Part shown: positions 6,768-16,265 of the stretch, in pieces
Layout of the letters: each line of letters begins with the position of its first letter
Position numbering within the stretch: position 1 is the stretch's first letter
NCBI RefSeq assembly: GCF_900637025.1
Contig: NZ_LR134336.1
Coordinates: forward strand, 1,867,549 to 1,931,548
DNA from: Streptococcus oralis ATCC 35037
GTDB taxonomy: Bacteria > Bacillota > Bacilli > Lactobacillales > Streptococcaceae
Length of the DNA stretch: 64,000 bases
Reading direction: 5' to 3'
Translations under genes and position numbers: made by a program
The notes under the pieces: model-generated
What the model saw: only the letters and a program-made list of their open reading frames with translations
What the model was told of the DNA's origin: nothing
Database searches by the model: none

Positions 6768-9200
6768 TTAAGCAATATCAAATTTTAATTGACCTGCTTT
6801 GACACCAATCTTGAGAGTCTTGCCTGCCACTAATTCTCCCTTAAGAAGAAGTTCTGCCAACTTGTCCTCCACTTCTGTTTGCAGGGTTCTGCGAAGTGGG
6901 CGAGCTCCCATTTCTGGATTGTAACCGTGACTAGCTAGCAACTTCAGGGCCGAAGCTTGCAGTTTCAAGTCGATGCCTTTCTCTGCCAGGCTAGCAATCA
7001 ATGGTTTAACCATAATCTTGACAATTTCCTGCATATGTTCGCTATCCAAGCTATGGAAGACTACCTTTTCATCAATACGGTTGATAAACTCTGGTCGATA
7101 AGTTTTTTTCAGCTCTTCAAAGATGCGTTTTTCTATATTTTCCTGGTCAAAACGAATGTCTTTCGCGCCAAAGCCGACCGTCTTGTCATCACGAAGGGCT
7201 GTTGCACCAAGGTTTGACGTCATGATGATAATGGTATTTGAAAAATCCACCTTGCGTCCCTTGCTATCTGTCAAGACACCGTCGTCCAGAACCTGCAAGA
7301 GGACATTAAAGATATCTGGGTGAGCCTTCTCTACCTCGTCAAAGAGGAGCACAGAGTAAGGTTTGTTGCGAACTTTCTCGGTCAACTCCCCACCTTCCTC
7401 GTAGCCCACATAGCCAGGAGGTGCTCCATTGAGACGGCTAGCCGCAAATTTCTCCATATACTCACTCATATCAAAGCGGATAAGGGCTGATTCGTCATCA
7501 AAGAGGACTTCTGCCAGAGCCTTGGCCAATTCGGTCTTACCGACTCCTGTCGGCCCTAGGAACATAAAGGAACCAATCGGACGCTTGTGACTACGAATAC
7601 CTGACTGGTTGCGGCGAATGGCACGGCTAATGCTTGAAACAGCTTGATCTTGGCCAATGACACGTTTGTGCAATTCCGCTTCCAAATTAAGGTATTTCTT
7701 GGCATCCGTTTGCGTCAGTTTTTGGACTGGGATACCTGACAAGCGACTCAAGGTAGTCAAAATTTCAGATTCTGTTACCAAGTCTTTATAGACAGGGACT
7801 TCCTGCTCTTTTGCGATTAGCTGAGCAGCTTGTTTCCACTTGCCATCCATCAAGGCCTTGTCAGCTGGAGTCAAGTCGGATTCGTCTGTTTTCACATGCT
7901 TGGATTTGTTTTGCACTGTTGCTGCTGCTTCATCTAAGAGGTCGATAGCAGAGTCTGGCAAGTGACGACTGGTCAAGTAACGATGCGCCATCTTAACAGC
8001 TGTTTCAACAGCTTCATCTGTGATTTGCACACGATGGTGTTTCTCATAGGTAGCCTTCAAACCTTGCAAAATGATCATGCTGTCAGCTAAACTTGGCTCT
8101 TCAATCGTCACTTTGGCAAACCGACGAGAAAGGGCAGCATCTTTTTCGATGTGTTTTTGGTATTCTTCCTGAGTGGTTGCACCAACCGTTCTCAAAGTTC
8201 CACGAGCCAAGGCTGGCTTCAAGATATTAGCCGCATCCAGAGTCGAGTCAATACCGCTACCAGAACCCATGATGGTGTGGAGTTCATCGATAAAGAGGAT
8301 CACTTTGCCATCTTCCTCTATATCCTTGATGATATTGTTCATGCGCTCTTCAAAATCTCCACGGAAACGTGTCCCCGCAACAACATTCATCAAATCAAGC
8401 TCTAGAACACGCATCTTGGCCATTTCCGCAGGCACATCCCCACTAGCAATACGCTGAGCAAGTCCAAGTGCTAGAGCTGTTTTCCCGACACCCGCATCTC
8501 CAACCAAGACCGGATTGTTCTTGGTCTTCCGACTCAAAATCTGAATCATACGTGAGATTTCCTTGTCTCGACCTATAACTGGCTCTAACTTGCCAGAGCG
8601 CGCTTGCTCCGTCAGGTCATGCGTGTAGTCCTCTAGACCACCACTTTGAGCTTGAGGCATGCCCATCATATTGGCCATGGAATTTTGCTTGTCAGTTACT
8701 GTGCGATGACGTTGACGCAAAGCCTTAAGATCTTCTCTTGTCCATCCTGCACGCTCTTCTAGATTGCGACGAAGAGCAGCAATTCTGACCTGATCTTTCT
8801 GGTCTTCATAAGAAAAGCCTGCTCTCTCCAAGATGCGAGTCGCCAAGGCATTGCCATCATGCAAGATTGCATATAATACATGCTCTGTCCCTAGCACCTT
8901 TGCATGGACCACTGAGGCCACATACTCTGCTTCTGCAAAGAGAACCTCCAAACGATGGGAAAAGGGTAATTCCGTAAAGGTTTCGTCTTGGCTATAGTCC
9001 GTTTCAGTCAGTTCCAACGCAACCTCTTCTAAACGATCCATTTCATAAGGATAATCATTTAGAGTTGCACCTGCCACACTGTAACTGTGATTGGACATGG
9101 CAATCAACAAATGTCATGACTCTAGATAACGGGCTCCAAAATGGCTCGCAACCATGTAGGCACTTTCGATACATTCATTCAATGCTTTTGAATAGTTCAT
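6768..9200 (-). pseudogene. clpC: clpC ATPase gene interrupted by a TGA at codon 29
   Basis: Read from ATG 9200 the frame encodes an 810-residue Clp ATPase, the length I recall for pneumococcal ClpC, but codon 29 is TGA (9114-9116) where the family has tryptophan (ES-W-HLLIAM). The rest is undamaged: Clp N-domain, first AAA+ module with Walker A GDAGVGKTA and Walker B LFIDELH, second AAA+ module with GPTGVGKTE and LLFDEVEKAHP, and the C-terminal D2-small domain. ClpC unfolds substrates for the ClpP protease. A shorter protein could restart at TTG 9110 or ATG 9098 (about 776-780 residues), losing the first helices of the N-domain, which binds adaptors and substrates; no strong ribosome binding site is visible there. 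It sits one base after ctsR, sharing its CtsR-controlled promoter. A base error in the assembly is the alternative. Confidence 0.88.
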
Positions 9201-9201
9201 C

Positions 9202-9660
9202 TTACTTCTCTTTTCTATCTACCTCTTGTAATAGCTGTCGGAGCATATTGGCACGGACAACTGAGGATTCTTCCCCTAGGACACGATCTGTTGCCACAGA
9301 TGCCAGCAAGGTCATCTCCTGCTTGGTCATCAAGTCCTGCTCCACCAAAAGCTGGAGAATATCCTCATAGATCTCCTGACTAACTCGCTCACCAATCGAG
9401 TAAAGCAAATCGCGGAGCATCTCATGATGACTGGAAAATTCAATCCGCCCTATGCGAATGTAGCCTCCGCCACCACGCTTGCTCTCAACCAAGTAACCTC
9501 TGCTTTCCGTAAAGCGGGTCTTGATGACATAGTTGATCTGGCTCGGTACAACCTGGAAGGTATCTGCTAACTGGCTCCGTTGCAATTCCACAATACCAGA
9601 CTGGTCTAAAATCGCCTTGATGTAGGCTTCGATATGATCTGATGTATTTTTAAATCTCAT
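9202..9660 (-). CDS. ctsR: CtsR transcriptional repressor of class III heat-shock genes
   Basis: This 152-residue protein is a full-length CtsR: an N-terminal winged helix with the glycine-rich wing KRGGGGYIRIGRI (about residues 60-75), which contacts DNA and senses temperature, and a C-terminal dimerisation domain. It represses clp genes by binding a direct heptad repeat. Such a repeat sits just downstream of the -10 of its own promoter, so it is autoregulated. Its stop codon is one base from the original clpC start, and the clpC ribosome binding site lies within the last ctsR codons. It lacks mcsA and mcsB neighbours, as is usual in streptococci. Confidence 0.95.
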   Translation of the reverse strand: MRFKNTSDHIEAYIKAILDQSGIVELQRSQLADTFQVVPSQINYVIKTRFTESRGYLVESKRGGGGYIRIGRIEFSSHHEMLRDLLYSIGERVSQEIYEDILQLLVEQDLMTKQEMTLLASVATDRVLGEESSVVRANMLRQLLQEVDRKEK

Positions 9661-9685
9661 AGTAAATCAAACTCCTTCTTTGAAC

Positions 9686-9708
9686 CTTGACCATCTTTGA
9701 CTATTATA
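9686..9708 (-). promoter_or_regulatory. ctsR-clpC promoter with CtsR operator
   Basis: On the minus strand GGTATAATA (-10 TATAAT at 9703-9708) is followed at once by AGTCAAAGATGGTCAAG (9686-9702), which matches the CtsR consensus GGTCAAA-N3-GGTCAAA with two differences. A bound repressor would cover the transcription start. Confidence 0.85.
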
Positions 9709-9770
9709 CCGAAATTTTTGATTTTTTTAAAGGAAAAGGGAGCAAGTTGCGAAGATTATTATAAAATATC

Positions 9771-9812
9771 CAAAAACAAAAAGATGGGACCGTAAAACGG
9801 TCACCATCATTT
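9771..9812 (-). terminator. Terminator after the 1485-residue surface protein gene
   Basis: Minus-strand hairpin GATGGTGACCGT / ACGGTCCCATC with a short loop and one bulged base, followed by TTTTTGTTTTT. Confidence 0.78.
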
Positions 9813-9832
9813 TGCTTTATTCAAAGTTAAGA

Positions 9833-12800
9833 TTAGTCAACTTTTTTAGCACGGTATACAAGTCCTGCCAAAGCTGCAAGAACTAGACCAAGAATAGTAG
9901 AGAATGCTGTAAAGTCTGCTCCACCAGTGTTTGGCAAATCTTTCTTAGGTTGTTCACCCTTAGGACCTTCCTTAGGTTCTTCTTTTTTCGGTTCAGTATA
10001 CGTGTTAGTGAAGGTTGGGTTGTTACCTGTAACTGTTGTTACAAGTTGGCCTGTACCGTTGTCAACCACTTCAACTGTCACTTCATGTTTAGCAGTATCG
10101 TATGTCACATTTTCTTCCTTACTATCTACTTCAGTAATAGTGTAAGTGTGCTTACCTGCTTCGTTGTACTTAATAGCTTTGAAAGTAACAGTACCGTCTG
10201 CAGCGTTTGTAGCTGTCTCAACGACTTTATCACCTTCTTTAAGTTCAAACTTAAATTGACCTTCTACAAGCTTTTTATCACCTTTCAAGACTTTCTTAGC
10301 TGTGAAAGTTACTTGTGTTGAAGATGCAACATAAGTGTTGGTGAAGGTTGGGTTGTTGTCAGTTACAGTCGCAACAAGTTTGCCTGCACCGTTATCTGTA
10401 ACGTTTACTGTTACATTGTGAGTAGATTTATCGTATGTCACACCTGCTTCGCTACCTGCTTTTTCTGAGATAGTGTAAGTGTGGCTACCTGCTTCTTTGT
10501 ACTCAATACCTGCGAAAGCAACTGTACCGTCTGCAGCGTTTGTAGCTGTTCCGATTACTTTGTCACCTTCTTTAAGTTCAAACTCATATTTACCGGCTTC
10601 AAGAGCTTTACCAGTCAAGACTTTAGTAGCCGTGATGTTTACAGTTGTTGAAGCTGCTTTATAAGTGTTGGTGAAGGTTGGGTTGTTACCTGTAACAGCT
10701 GCCTCAAGTTGGCCTGTACCATTATCTGTAACTGCTACCTTAACTTCGTGTTTAGCAGTATCGTATGTCACACCTGCTTCGCTACCTGCTTTTTCAGTGA
10801 TAGTGTAAGTGTGGTTACCTGCTGCTGCGTATTCGATAGCTTCGAAAGTCACAGTTCCGTCTGCGGCGTTTTTAGCTGTCGCAACGACTTTGTCACCTTC
10901 TTTAAGTTCAAACTCGTATTTATCAGCTTCTAGAGCTTTACCAGTCAAGACTTTAGTAGCCGTGATAGTAGCTTTTGCTGAAGCTGCTTTATAAGTGTTG
11001 GTGAAGGTTGGGTTGTTACCTGTAACAGTAGCAACAAGTTGGCCTTGCCCGTTATCTGTAACGTTTACTGTCACTTCATGTTTAGCAGTGTCGTATGTCA
11101 CACCTGCTTCGCTACCTGCTTTTTCAGTGATAGTGTATGTGTGGTTGCCTGCTGCTGCGTACTTGATATCTTCGAAAGTAACAGTACCGTCGGCAGCGTT
11201 TTTAGCTGTCGCAACGACTTCGTCACCTTCTTTAAGTTCGAATTCGTATTTACCAGCTTCAAGGGCCTTACCATCCAAGACTTTAGTAGCTGTGATAGTA
11301 GCTTTTGCTGAAGCTGCTTTATAAGTGTTGGTGAAAGTTGGGTTGTTACCTGTAACAGCCGCCTCAAGTTGACCTTGACCGTTATCTGTAACGTTTACTG
11401 TCACTTCGTGTGTAGCAGTGTCGTATGTCACACCACCTTCGCTACCTGCTTTTTCAGTGATAGTGTAAGTGTGGTCACCTGCTACTGCGTATTCAATAGC
11501 TTCGAAAGTTACAGTACCGTCGGCAGCGTTTTTAGCTGTCGCAACGACTTTGTCACCTTCTTTAAGTTCAAACTCGTATTTATCAGCTTCAAGAGCTTTA
11601 CCATTCAAGGCTTTCTTAGCTGTGATAGTAGCTTTTGCTGAAGCTGCTTTATAAGTGTTGGTGAAGGTTGGATTGTTACCTGTAACAGCCGCAACAAGTT
11701 GGCCTTGACCGTTATCTGTAACTGCTACCTTAACTTCGTGTTTAGCAGTGTCGTATGTCACACCTCCTTCACTACCTGCTTTTTCAGAGATAGTGTAAGT
11801 GTGGTTTTCTACTGCTGCGTACTCAATGTCTTTGAAAGTCACAGTACCGTCGGCAGCGTTTGTAGCTGTGTCAACGACTTTGTCACCTTCTTTAAGTTCG
11901 AATTCATATTTACCAGCTTCAAGGGCCTTACCATTCAAGACTTTCTTAGCTGTGATAGTAGCTTTTGCTGAAGCTGCTTTATAAGTGTTGGTGAAAGTTG
12001 GGTTGTTACCTGTAACAGCCGCAACAAGTTGACCTTGACCGTTATCTGTAACGTTTACTGTCACTTCATGTGTAGCAGTGTCGTATGTCACACCTCCTTC
12101 GCTACCTGCTTTTTCAGAGATAGTGTAAGTGTGGTCGCCTGCTTCTTTGTATTCGATTTCCTTGAAAGTAACAGTTCCGTCTGCAGCGTTTTTAGCTGTT
12201 GCAACGACTTTGTCACCTTCTTTAAGTTCGAATTCGTATTTATCAGCTTCAAGAGCTTTACCATCCAAGACTTTCTTAGCTGTGATAGTAGCTTTTGCTG
12301 GAGCTGCTTTATAAGTGTTGGTGAAGGTTGGGTTGTTATCTGTAACTGTTGCTACAAGTTGTCCTTGACCATTATCTTTAACATCAACAGTTACTGTGTG
12401 AGAAGTTTTATCATAGGTCACACCTGCTTCACTACCTGCTTTTTCAGTAATTGTGTAAGTGTGAGGGCCTGCAGCATCATAGCTGATTGCTGGGAAAGTA
12501 ACAGTACCGTCTGCAGCATTCTTAGCTGTTGCGACTACTTTGTCACCTTCTTTAAGTTCAAACTCATATTTGTCTGCTTCAAGCGCTTTACCGTTCAAGA
12601 CTTTAGTAGCTGTGATAGTTTCTTTAGCTGGTTTAGCTTTATAAACGTTTGTGAAAGTAAGGTTGTCAGCACCTGTTGCAGTTGCAACGAGTTGACCTTG
12701 ACCGTTATCTTTAACGACTACTGTCACTTCATAAGCATTTGGATCGTATTCAACTCCGGCTACATCACCTGCTTTTTCAGTGATAGTGAATGTACGAGTT

Positions 12801-14290
12801 TCTTCTTTTGTGAACGTAAGTTCTGGGAATTGAATCTTACCTTTTGCATCGTTTGAAACAGTGTGGAGAACTGTTCCGTTTTCTTTCAACTCAAATTCAA
12901 ATTGGCCAGCTTCAATAGCTTTACCGTTCAAGACTTTCTTAGCTTCAAGTTGAAGTTTTGCTTCTTTAGCAGCGTATGTGTTTGTAAATTCTTTCTTAGA
13001 ATCTTCAAATTTGACGCTCGCTAATTTTTCACCCAAAACATCTTCTACTGTTACAGTCGCTTTAAGGACGTTCGCATCATAAGTGTATCCAGGTTTGTTA
13101 TCATTAACTTCTTTAATGGTATATTTAAAAGTTCCTGCTTCTTTGTATTTGATTGCCTCGAACTTCACTTTACCATTCTCATCATTTTTGACAGTTTGTA
13201 AAATATTACCTTTGTCATCTAGAAGTTGGAAACTAAATGCATCTTTTTCAAGAGTTTTACCTTCAAGTTTCTTAGTTACTTCTAAAGCTACCTCATCCGA
13301 TTTGGCGCCTCCACCAATACCGTCTGTTGTGGTAATTGGTGCAAAACCTTCAAAATCAATCGGTTGAGCTTCCTCGTTTGTAGTTACCGACACGTTATTT
13401 AGTACACGTTTAGTAACTTGGTCAACTGGTTTAGTCAAACGAGTACGGTATAGGATGAACAAACCTTTATGATCAAGAGTTCCATCACCGTTAGGTGTAA
13501 TTGAGAAATGGTTCTTATCTGTTACTTGGACATGAGCACTATCCAATTTTGTTCTTCCGTAACCATTTTCCCAGTCTGGGAAGTAGTAACCAGTGATTTC
13601 ACTTGCAAGAACTTGCCCATCTGGAATAGTATCTTGGATATTAACACCAGTGTAAGATTTTGCATAGCGGTTAACACGGATACGCCAGTTTACATAGTTA
13701 GGATCGTCTGAGTCTTGAACTCCCCATTTAGTAAATCCAGTTGGGTCAACGTCTGGAACGATACGAGTCAAATGGTAAACTCCTGCACCAGGAATGTTAA
13801 TTTCATATTCCTTGTTCTTTTCAACATGGTCTGCCCATACCACAGTAAATGATGCAACAATTTGTTTGTTCTCATTAAACTTCTTAAAGTACTCTTCGTT
13901 TGTTACTGTAATCTTAGCAGTATTCGTTGCCTTCTCTGTTGTCAGCGATGCAATCGTTTCACCGTTCGGAGCTTTCAAATCTGTAGTAGAATCTACTTCG
14001 ATTTTGAACTCATTTGGAACGTGATAAACCATGAAATCACCGTTATTCAGAGTTACATTGTCTGGGAATGCGTAAGTTGTTTTAAGATAGAACTTACCTT
14101 CACCATATTTGGCATGATCGACTAAACGGTTCGTATTAATCGTTGGCTCAGTAGTCAAAGTGTACTCTGATTCAGTTTTTTCGGCAGCACTAACAACGCC
14201 ATTAAGTCTTAGTGCAGGCAAAAAGACCGACACAACCAGTAGCAAGGCCATCAAGCCATGAAAGAGTTTGCTAGTTCTCTTTTTCACCAC
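9833..14290 (-). CDS. Giant LPNTG-anchored adhesin with ten pilin-type isopeptide domains
   Basis: This 1485-residue protein is sortase-anchored. It has a signal peptide (about residues 1-36), an N-terminal adhesin-like region (about 37-330), ten tandem domains of about 110 residues (about 333-1433) and an LPNTG motif at 1452-1456 followed by a membrane segment and KKVD. Each repeat has a first-strand lysine (TKVLNG), a central glutamate (YTITEK) and a terminal asparagine (FTNTY), the arrangement that forms Lys-Asn isopeptide bonds in the FctA/Spy0128 pilin family, so the stalk is probably rigid and protease resistant. No sortase or pilus gene lies nearby, so housekeeping sortase A is the likely anchor. 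GTG 14290 and GTG 14287 are both possible starts after GGAGG. The ligand is unknown. Confidence 0.88.
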   Translation of the reverse strand: MVKKRTSKLFHGLMALLLVVSVFLPALRLNGVVSAAEKTESEYTLTTEPTINTNRLVDHAKYGEGKFYLKTTYAFPDNVTLNNGDFMVYHVPNEFKIEVDSTTDLKAPNGETIASLTTEKATNTAKITVTNEEYFKKFNENKQIVASFTVVWADHVEKNKEYEINIPGAGVYHLTRIVPDVDPTGFTKWGVQDSDDPNYVNWRIRVNRYAKSYTGVNIQDTIPDGQVLASEITGYYFPDWENGYGRTKLDSAHVQVTDKNHFSITPNGDGTLDHKGLFILYRTRLTKPVDQVTKRVLNNVSVTTNEEAQPIDFEGFAPITTTDGIGGGAKSDEVALEVTKKLEGKTLEKDAFSFQLLDDKGNILQTVKNDENGKVKFEAIKYKEAGTFKYTIKEVNDNKPGYTYDANVLKATVTVEDVLGEKLASVKFEDSKKEFTNTYAAKEAKLQLEAKKVLNGKAIEAGQFEFELKENGTVLHTVSNDAKGKIQFPELTFTKEETRTFTITEKAGDVAGVEYDPNAYEVTVVVKDNGQGQLVATATGADNLTFTNVYKAKPAKETITATKVLNGKALEADKYEFELKEGDKVVATAKNAADGTVTFPAISYDAAGPHTYTITEKAGSEAGVTYDKTSHTVTVDVKDNGQGQLVATVTDNNPTFTNTYKAAPAKATITAKKVLDGKALEADKYEFELKEGDKVVATAKNAADGTVTFKEIEYKEAGDHTYTISEKAGSEGGVTYDTATHEVTVNVTDNGQGQLVAAVTGNNPTFTNTYKAASAKATITAKKVLNGKALEAGKYEFELKEGDKVVDTATNAADGTVTFKDIEYAAVENHTYTISEKAGSEGGVTYDTAKHEVKVAVTDNGQGQLVAAVTGNNPTFTNTYKAASAKATITAKKALNGKALEADKYEFELKEGDKVVATAKNAADGTVTFEAIEYAVAGDHTYTITEKAGSEGGVTYDTATHEVTVNVTDNGQGQLEAAVTGNNPTFTNTYKAASAKATITATKVLDGKALEAGKYEFELKEGDEVVATAKNAADGTVTFEDIKYAAAGNHTYTITEKAGSEAGVTYDTAKHEVTVNVTDNGQGQLVATVTGNNPTFTNTYKAASAKATITATKVLTGKALEADKYEFELKEGDKVVATAKNAADGTVTFEAIEYAAAGNHTYTITEKAGSEAGVTYDTAKHEVKVAVTDNGTGQLEAAVTGNNPTFTNTYKAASTTVNITATKVLTGKALEAGKYEFELKEGDKVIGTATNAADGTVAFAGIEYKEAGSHTYTISEKAGSEAGVTYDKSTHNVTVNVTDNGAGKLVATVTDNNPTFTNTYVASSTQVTFTAKKVLKGDKKLVEGQFKFELKEGDKVVETATNAADGTVTFKAIKYNEAGKHTYTITEVDSKEENVTYDTAKHEVTVEVVDNGTGQLVTTVTGNNPTFTNTYTEPKKEEPKEGPKGEQPKKDLPNTGGADFTAFSTILGLVLAALAGLVYRAKKVD
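9996..13300 (-). repeat. Tandem 330-bp repeats in the adhesin gene
   Basis: The marker GTGTTGGTGAAGGTTG or a close variant recurs every 330 bases (for example near 10331, 10661, 10991, 11321, 11651, 11981 and 12311 on the plus strand). Each unit encodes one 110-residue domain. The central units are the most alike and the outermost (N-terminal two and C-terminal one) the most diverged, as expected for expansion by recombination in the middle of the array. Confidence 0.92.
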
Positions 14291-14325
14291 ATTATCCTCC
14301 TTATTATCTATAATGGTTCAATTAT

Positions 14326-14353
14326 ATTATACAGGTCTATAACAGAATGTCAA
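14326..14353 (-). promoter_or_regulatory. Promoter of the adhesin gene
   Basis: Minus strand TTGACA (14348-14353), a 16-base spacer and an extended TGTATAAT (-10 at 14326-14331), followed directly by a second TATAAT. The layout closely resembles the promoter of the second LPNTG gene at 23380. Confidence 0.82.
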
Positions 14354-14436
14354 CTATAATGTGCTAATTTTTATATTAACTTATCAGATAGATGGATAAG
14401 TCAGCCAATCCCACGTCCGCATAAGCTTTGAAACAA

Positions 14437-14469
14437 TTAAATCCAAGCAGGGTTCTTGCTTGGATTTAA
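14437..14469. terminator. Terminator after the thiamine-precursor transporter operon
   Basis: TTAAATCCAAGCA and its perfect complement TGCTTGGATTTAA form a 13-bp stem with a 7-base loop. Confidence 0.8.
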
Positions 14470-14491
14470 TATATAATATTGTTCTAAGGAT

Positions 14492-15220
14492 CTAAGTATT
14501 TAATCCCAATTCCGCTAAGATTTGACGTTTATAGGCAATTTTTTGGACTTCCTTGTCTTCGCTCTGGGACCAATCTAGTTTGACTTCAGAAACAATCTGC
14601 CCAGGCCGATTTTTTAGGATATAGATGCGGTCACTGAGATTGAGGGCTTCCTCGATACTGTGGGTGATAATCAAGGTCGTCAGCTGCAACTGTTTGTGAA
14701 TCTCCAGGTACCAAGCGTGGAGTTCCATCTTTGTCATCTCATCTAAGGCACTAAAGGCCTCATCCAAGAGAAAGAGCTTGTGCCCGAAAAGGTAGGTCCG
14801 AAGCAAGGCTACACGCTGGCGCATCCCTCCGCTGAGTTCGTGAGGATACTTATCCCGTACAGCTGTCAACTGGAAGGTCGCAAGGATGTCATCCGCTCGG
14901 GCAATGGCCTCTGCCTTATCCACCTTTTGAATCAAGAGGGGTAGGATGATATTGCCAAGTACCGTCTTGTGCTCCAAGAGTAGATCCTTTTGCAACATAT
15001 AACTCACGCGCCCCTTGGGATTTTCTTCACCGTCCAAGACAATTCGCCCCGACTGGACTTCTAAAATCCCAGCGATTAGGTTAAAGAGGGTGGTCTTTCC
15101 AACACCACTTGGACCTAGGATAGAAACCACTTCACCCGAAGTCACCTGCAGGTTGATGTCCTCTAAAATCTTTTCATCGCCATAGGCATAGCCTACGTGT
15201 TCTAGTCTAATTTCTGTCAT
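14492..15220 (-). CDS. ABC transporter ATPase, thiamine precursor uptake (ThiZ-like)
   Basis: This 242-residue ATPase has Walker A GPSGVGKTT (near residue 36), the signature LSGGMRQRVAL and Walker B LFLLDEAFSALD. It belongs to the nitrate/sulfonate/taurine-type ATPases that partner with NMT1-like binding proteins. It is the last gene of the thiamine-binding protein, permease, binding protein, ATPase operon governed by a TPP riboswitch, so it powers uptake of a thiamine precursor (probably the pyrimidine HMP or a derivative). It shares one base with the stop of the upstream binding-protein gene, indicating translational coupling. Confidence 0.88.
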   Translation of the reverse strand: MTEIRLEHVGYAYGDEKILEDINLQVTSGEVVSILGPSGVGKTTLFNLIAGILEVQSGRIVLDGEENPKGRVSYMLQKDLLLEHKTVLGNIILPLLIQKVDKAEAIARADDILATFQLTAVRDKYPHELSGGMRQRVALLRTYLFGHKLFLLDEAFSALDEMTKMELHAWYLEIHKQLQLTTLIITHSIEEALNLSDRIYILKNRPGQIVSEVKLDWSQSEDKEVQKIAYKRQILAELGLNT

Positions 15221-16227
15221 TATTTTACAAATTCGTTAGTGAAGCCTTTGTCTGTCAAATCTTCTTTAAGGATACCATTTTCTTTATCCCATTTGTAGAA
15301 AGCATTCCAGCGAGCTGCGTCAAATTGTCCCCATTTTTCCTTGTCACTTGCGTATTCTTTTGACAAGTATTTTTGAGATTCGATGACAAAGTCACGTTTT
15401 TCCTGAAGTTCAGGTGCATTCTTGATAAGGATATCCGCTGCTTCTTCTGGGTGTTCCATAGCATATTGGTAGCCTTTTTTAATAGCTTGGATAACTTTGC
15501 GAGCTTCTTCCTTGTTGTCTTTCAGATAGTCGTTGTTTGCGATGATAACGGGTGAGTAGTAGTCAAACTCCTTGACGTAGTCTTTCAAGTACATGAAGTT
15601 AGCGTCTACACCTTGAGATTTGGCAAGGATACCATCCCAACCGTAGTAAATCCAAGCGGTGTCAAAGACCCCATTAGCAATAGGTGTGATCGAGTTTGAG
15701 TCGTTGTTTGGTACTTTTTCAACCTTTTCAAAGTCTCCACCTTGTGATTCTACCAAGGTTTTTAACATAGCAAGCTCAGTTGGGTCATTCCAAGTTCCGT
15801 ATTTCTTGCCAACCAAGTCCTTTGGACTGCTGACATTGTCAGATTTACGAGAAATGATTCCTGATGTATTGTGCTCAACGATAGCTGCAACGGCAGTAAT
15901 GCCTGCACCTTTTTCCAATTTCTTAGCCATGTAGTCTTGGAAATAGATAGCAAATGGTGCCTTGCCATTGATCACCAAGTCAGATGAGCTTTCTTCAGGT
16001 GGCAATTTCAAATCAACATCCACTCCAGCTTCTTTGAAATAACCTTTTTCCTTGGCAACATACAGCCCTGTGTGGTTAGTATTTGGCGTCCAGTCTAGGA
16101 TAAAGTCAATCTTCTTGAGTTCTGCTTCTTTATTGTCCTTAGAAGCAGTCCCTTGACCACAAGCCACCAGCACGACAGCTACAAGAGCTGTCACAAGCGT
16201 TAAAAACACTTTCCATGTTTTCTTCAT
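15220..16227 (-). CDS. Thiamine-precursor binding lipoprotein (ThiY-like, NMT1 family)
   Basis: This 335-residue extracellular lipoprotein has a signal peptide ending in VLVACGQ and an NMT1/THI5-like periplasmic-binding fold, with the family opening DFILDWTPNTNHTGLYVAKEKGYF at about residues 42-66. ThiY proteins bind formylaminopyrimidine or HMP. I choose the ATG at 16227 because GAGG lies 8 bases upstream; the ATG at 16233 is too close to it. The neighbouring permease and ATPase and the upstream TPP riboswitch support the substrate class, but the exact ligand is inferred. Confidence 0.9.
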   Translation of the reverse strand: MKKTWKVFLTLVTALVAVVLVACGQGTASKDNKEAELKKIDFILDWTPNTNHTGLYVAKEKGYFKEAGVDVDLKLPPEESSSDLVINGKAPFAIYFQDYMAKKLEKGAGITAVAAIVEHNTSGIISRKSDNVSSPKDLVGKKYGTWNDPTELAMLKTLVESQGGDFEKVEKVPNNDSNSITPIANGVFDTAWIYYGWDGILAKSQGVDANFMYLKDYVKEFDYYSPVIIANNDYLKDNKEEARKVIQAIKKGYQYAMEHPEEAADILIKNAPELQEKRDFVIESQKYLSKEYASDKEKWGQFDAARWNAFYKWDKENGILKEDLTDKGFTNEFVK

Positions 16228-16265
16228 CTTCATTTCCTCTTTTCTTTTTCTAAAACATCCTTATC

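Noticed and set aside
12029..12856. Long plus-strand open frame (about 275 codons) antisense to the adhesin gene
   Set aside because: It and several similar frames arise from the 330-base repeats read on the opposite strand; they repeat the same composition, have no ribosome binding site and encode Cys/Phe-rich low-complexity protein.
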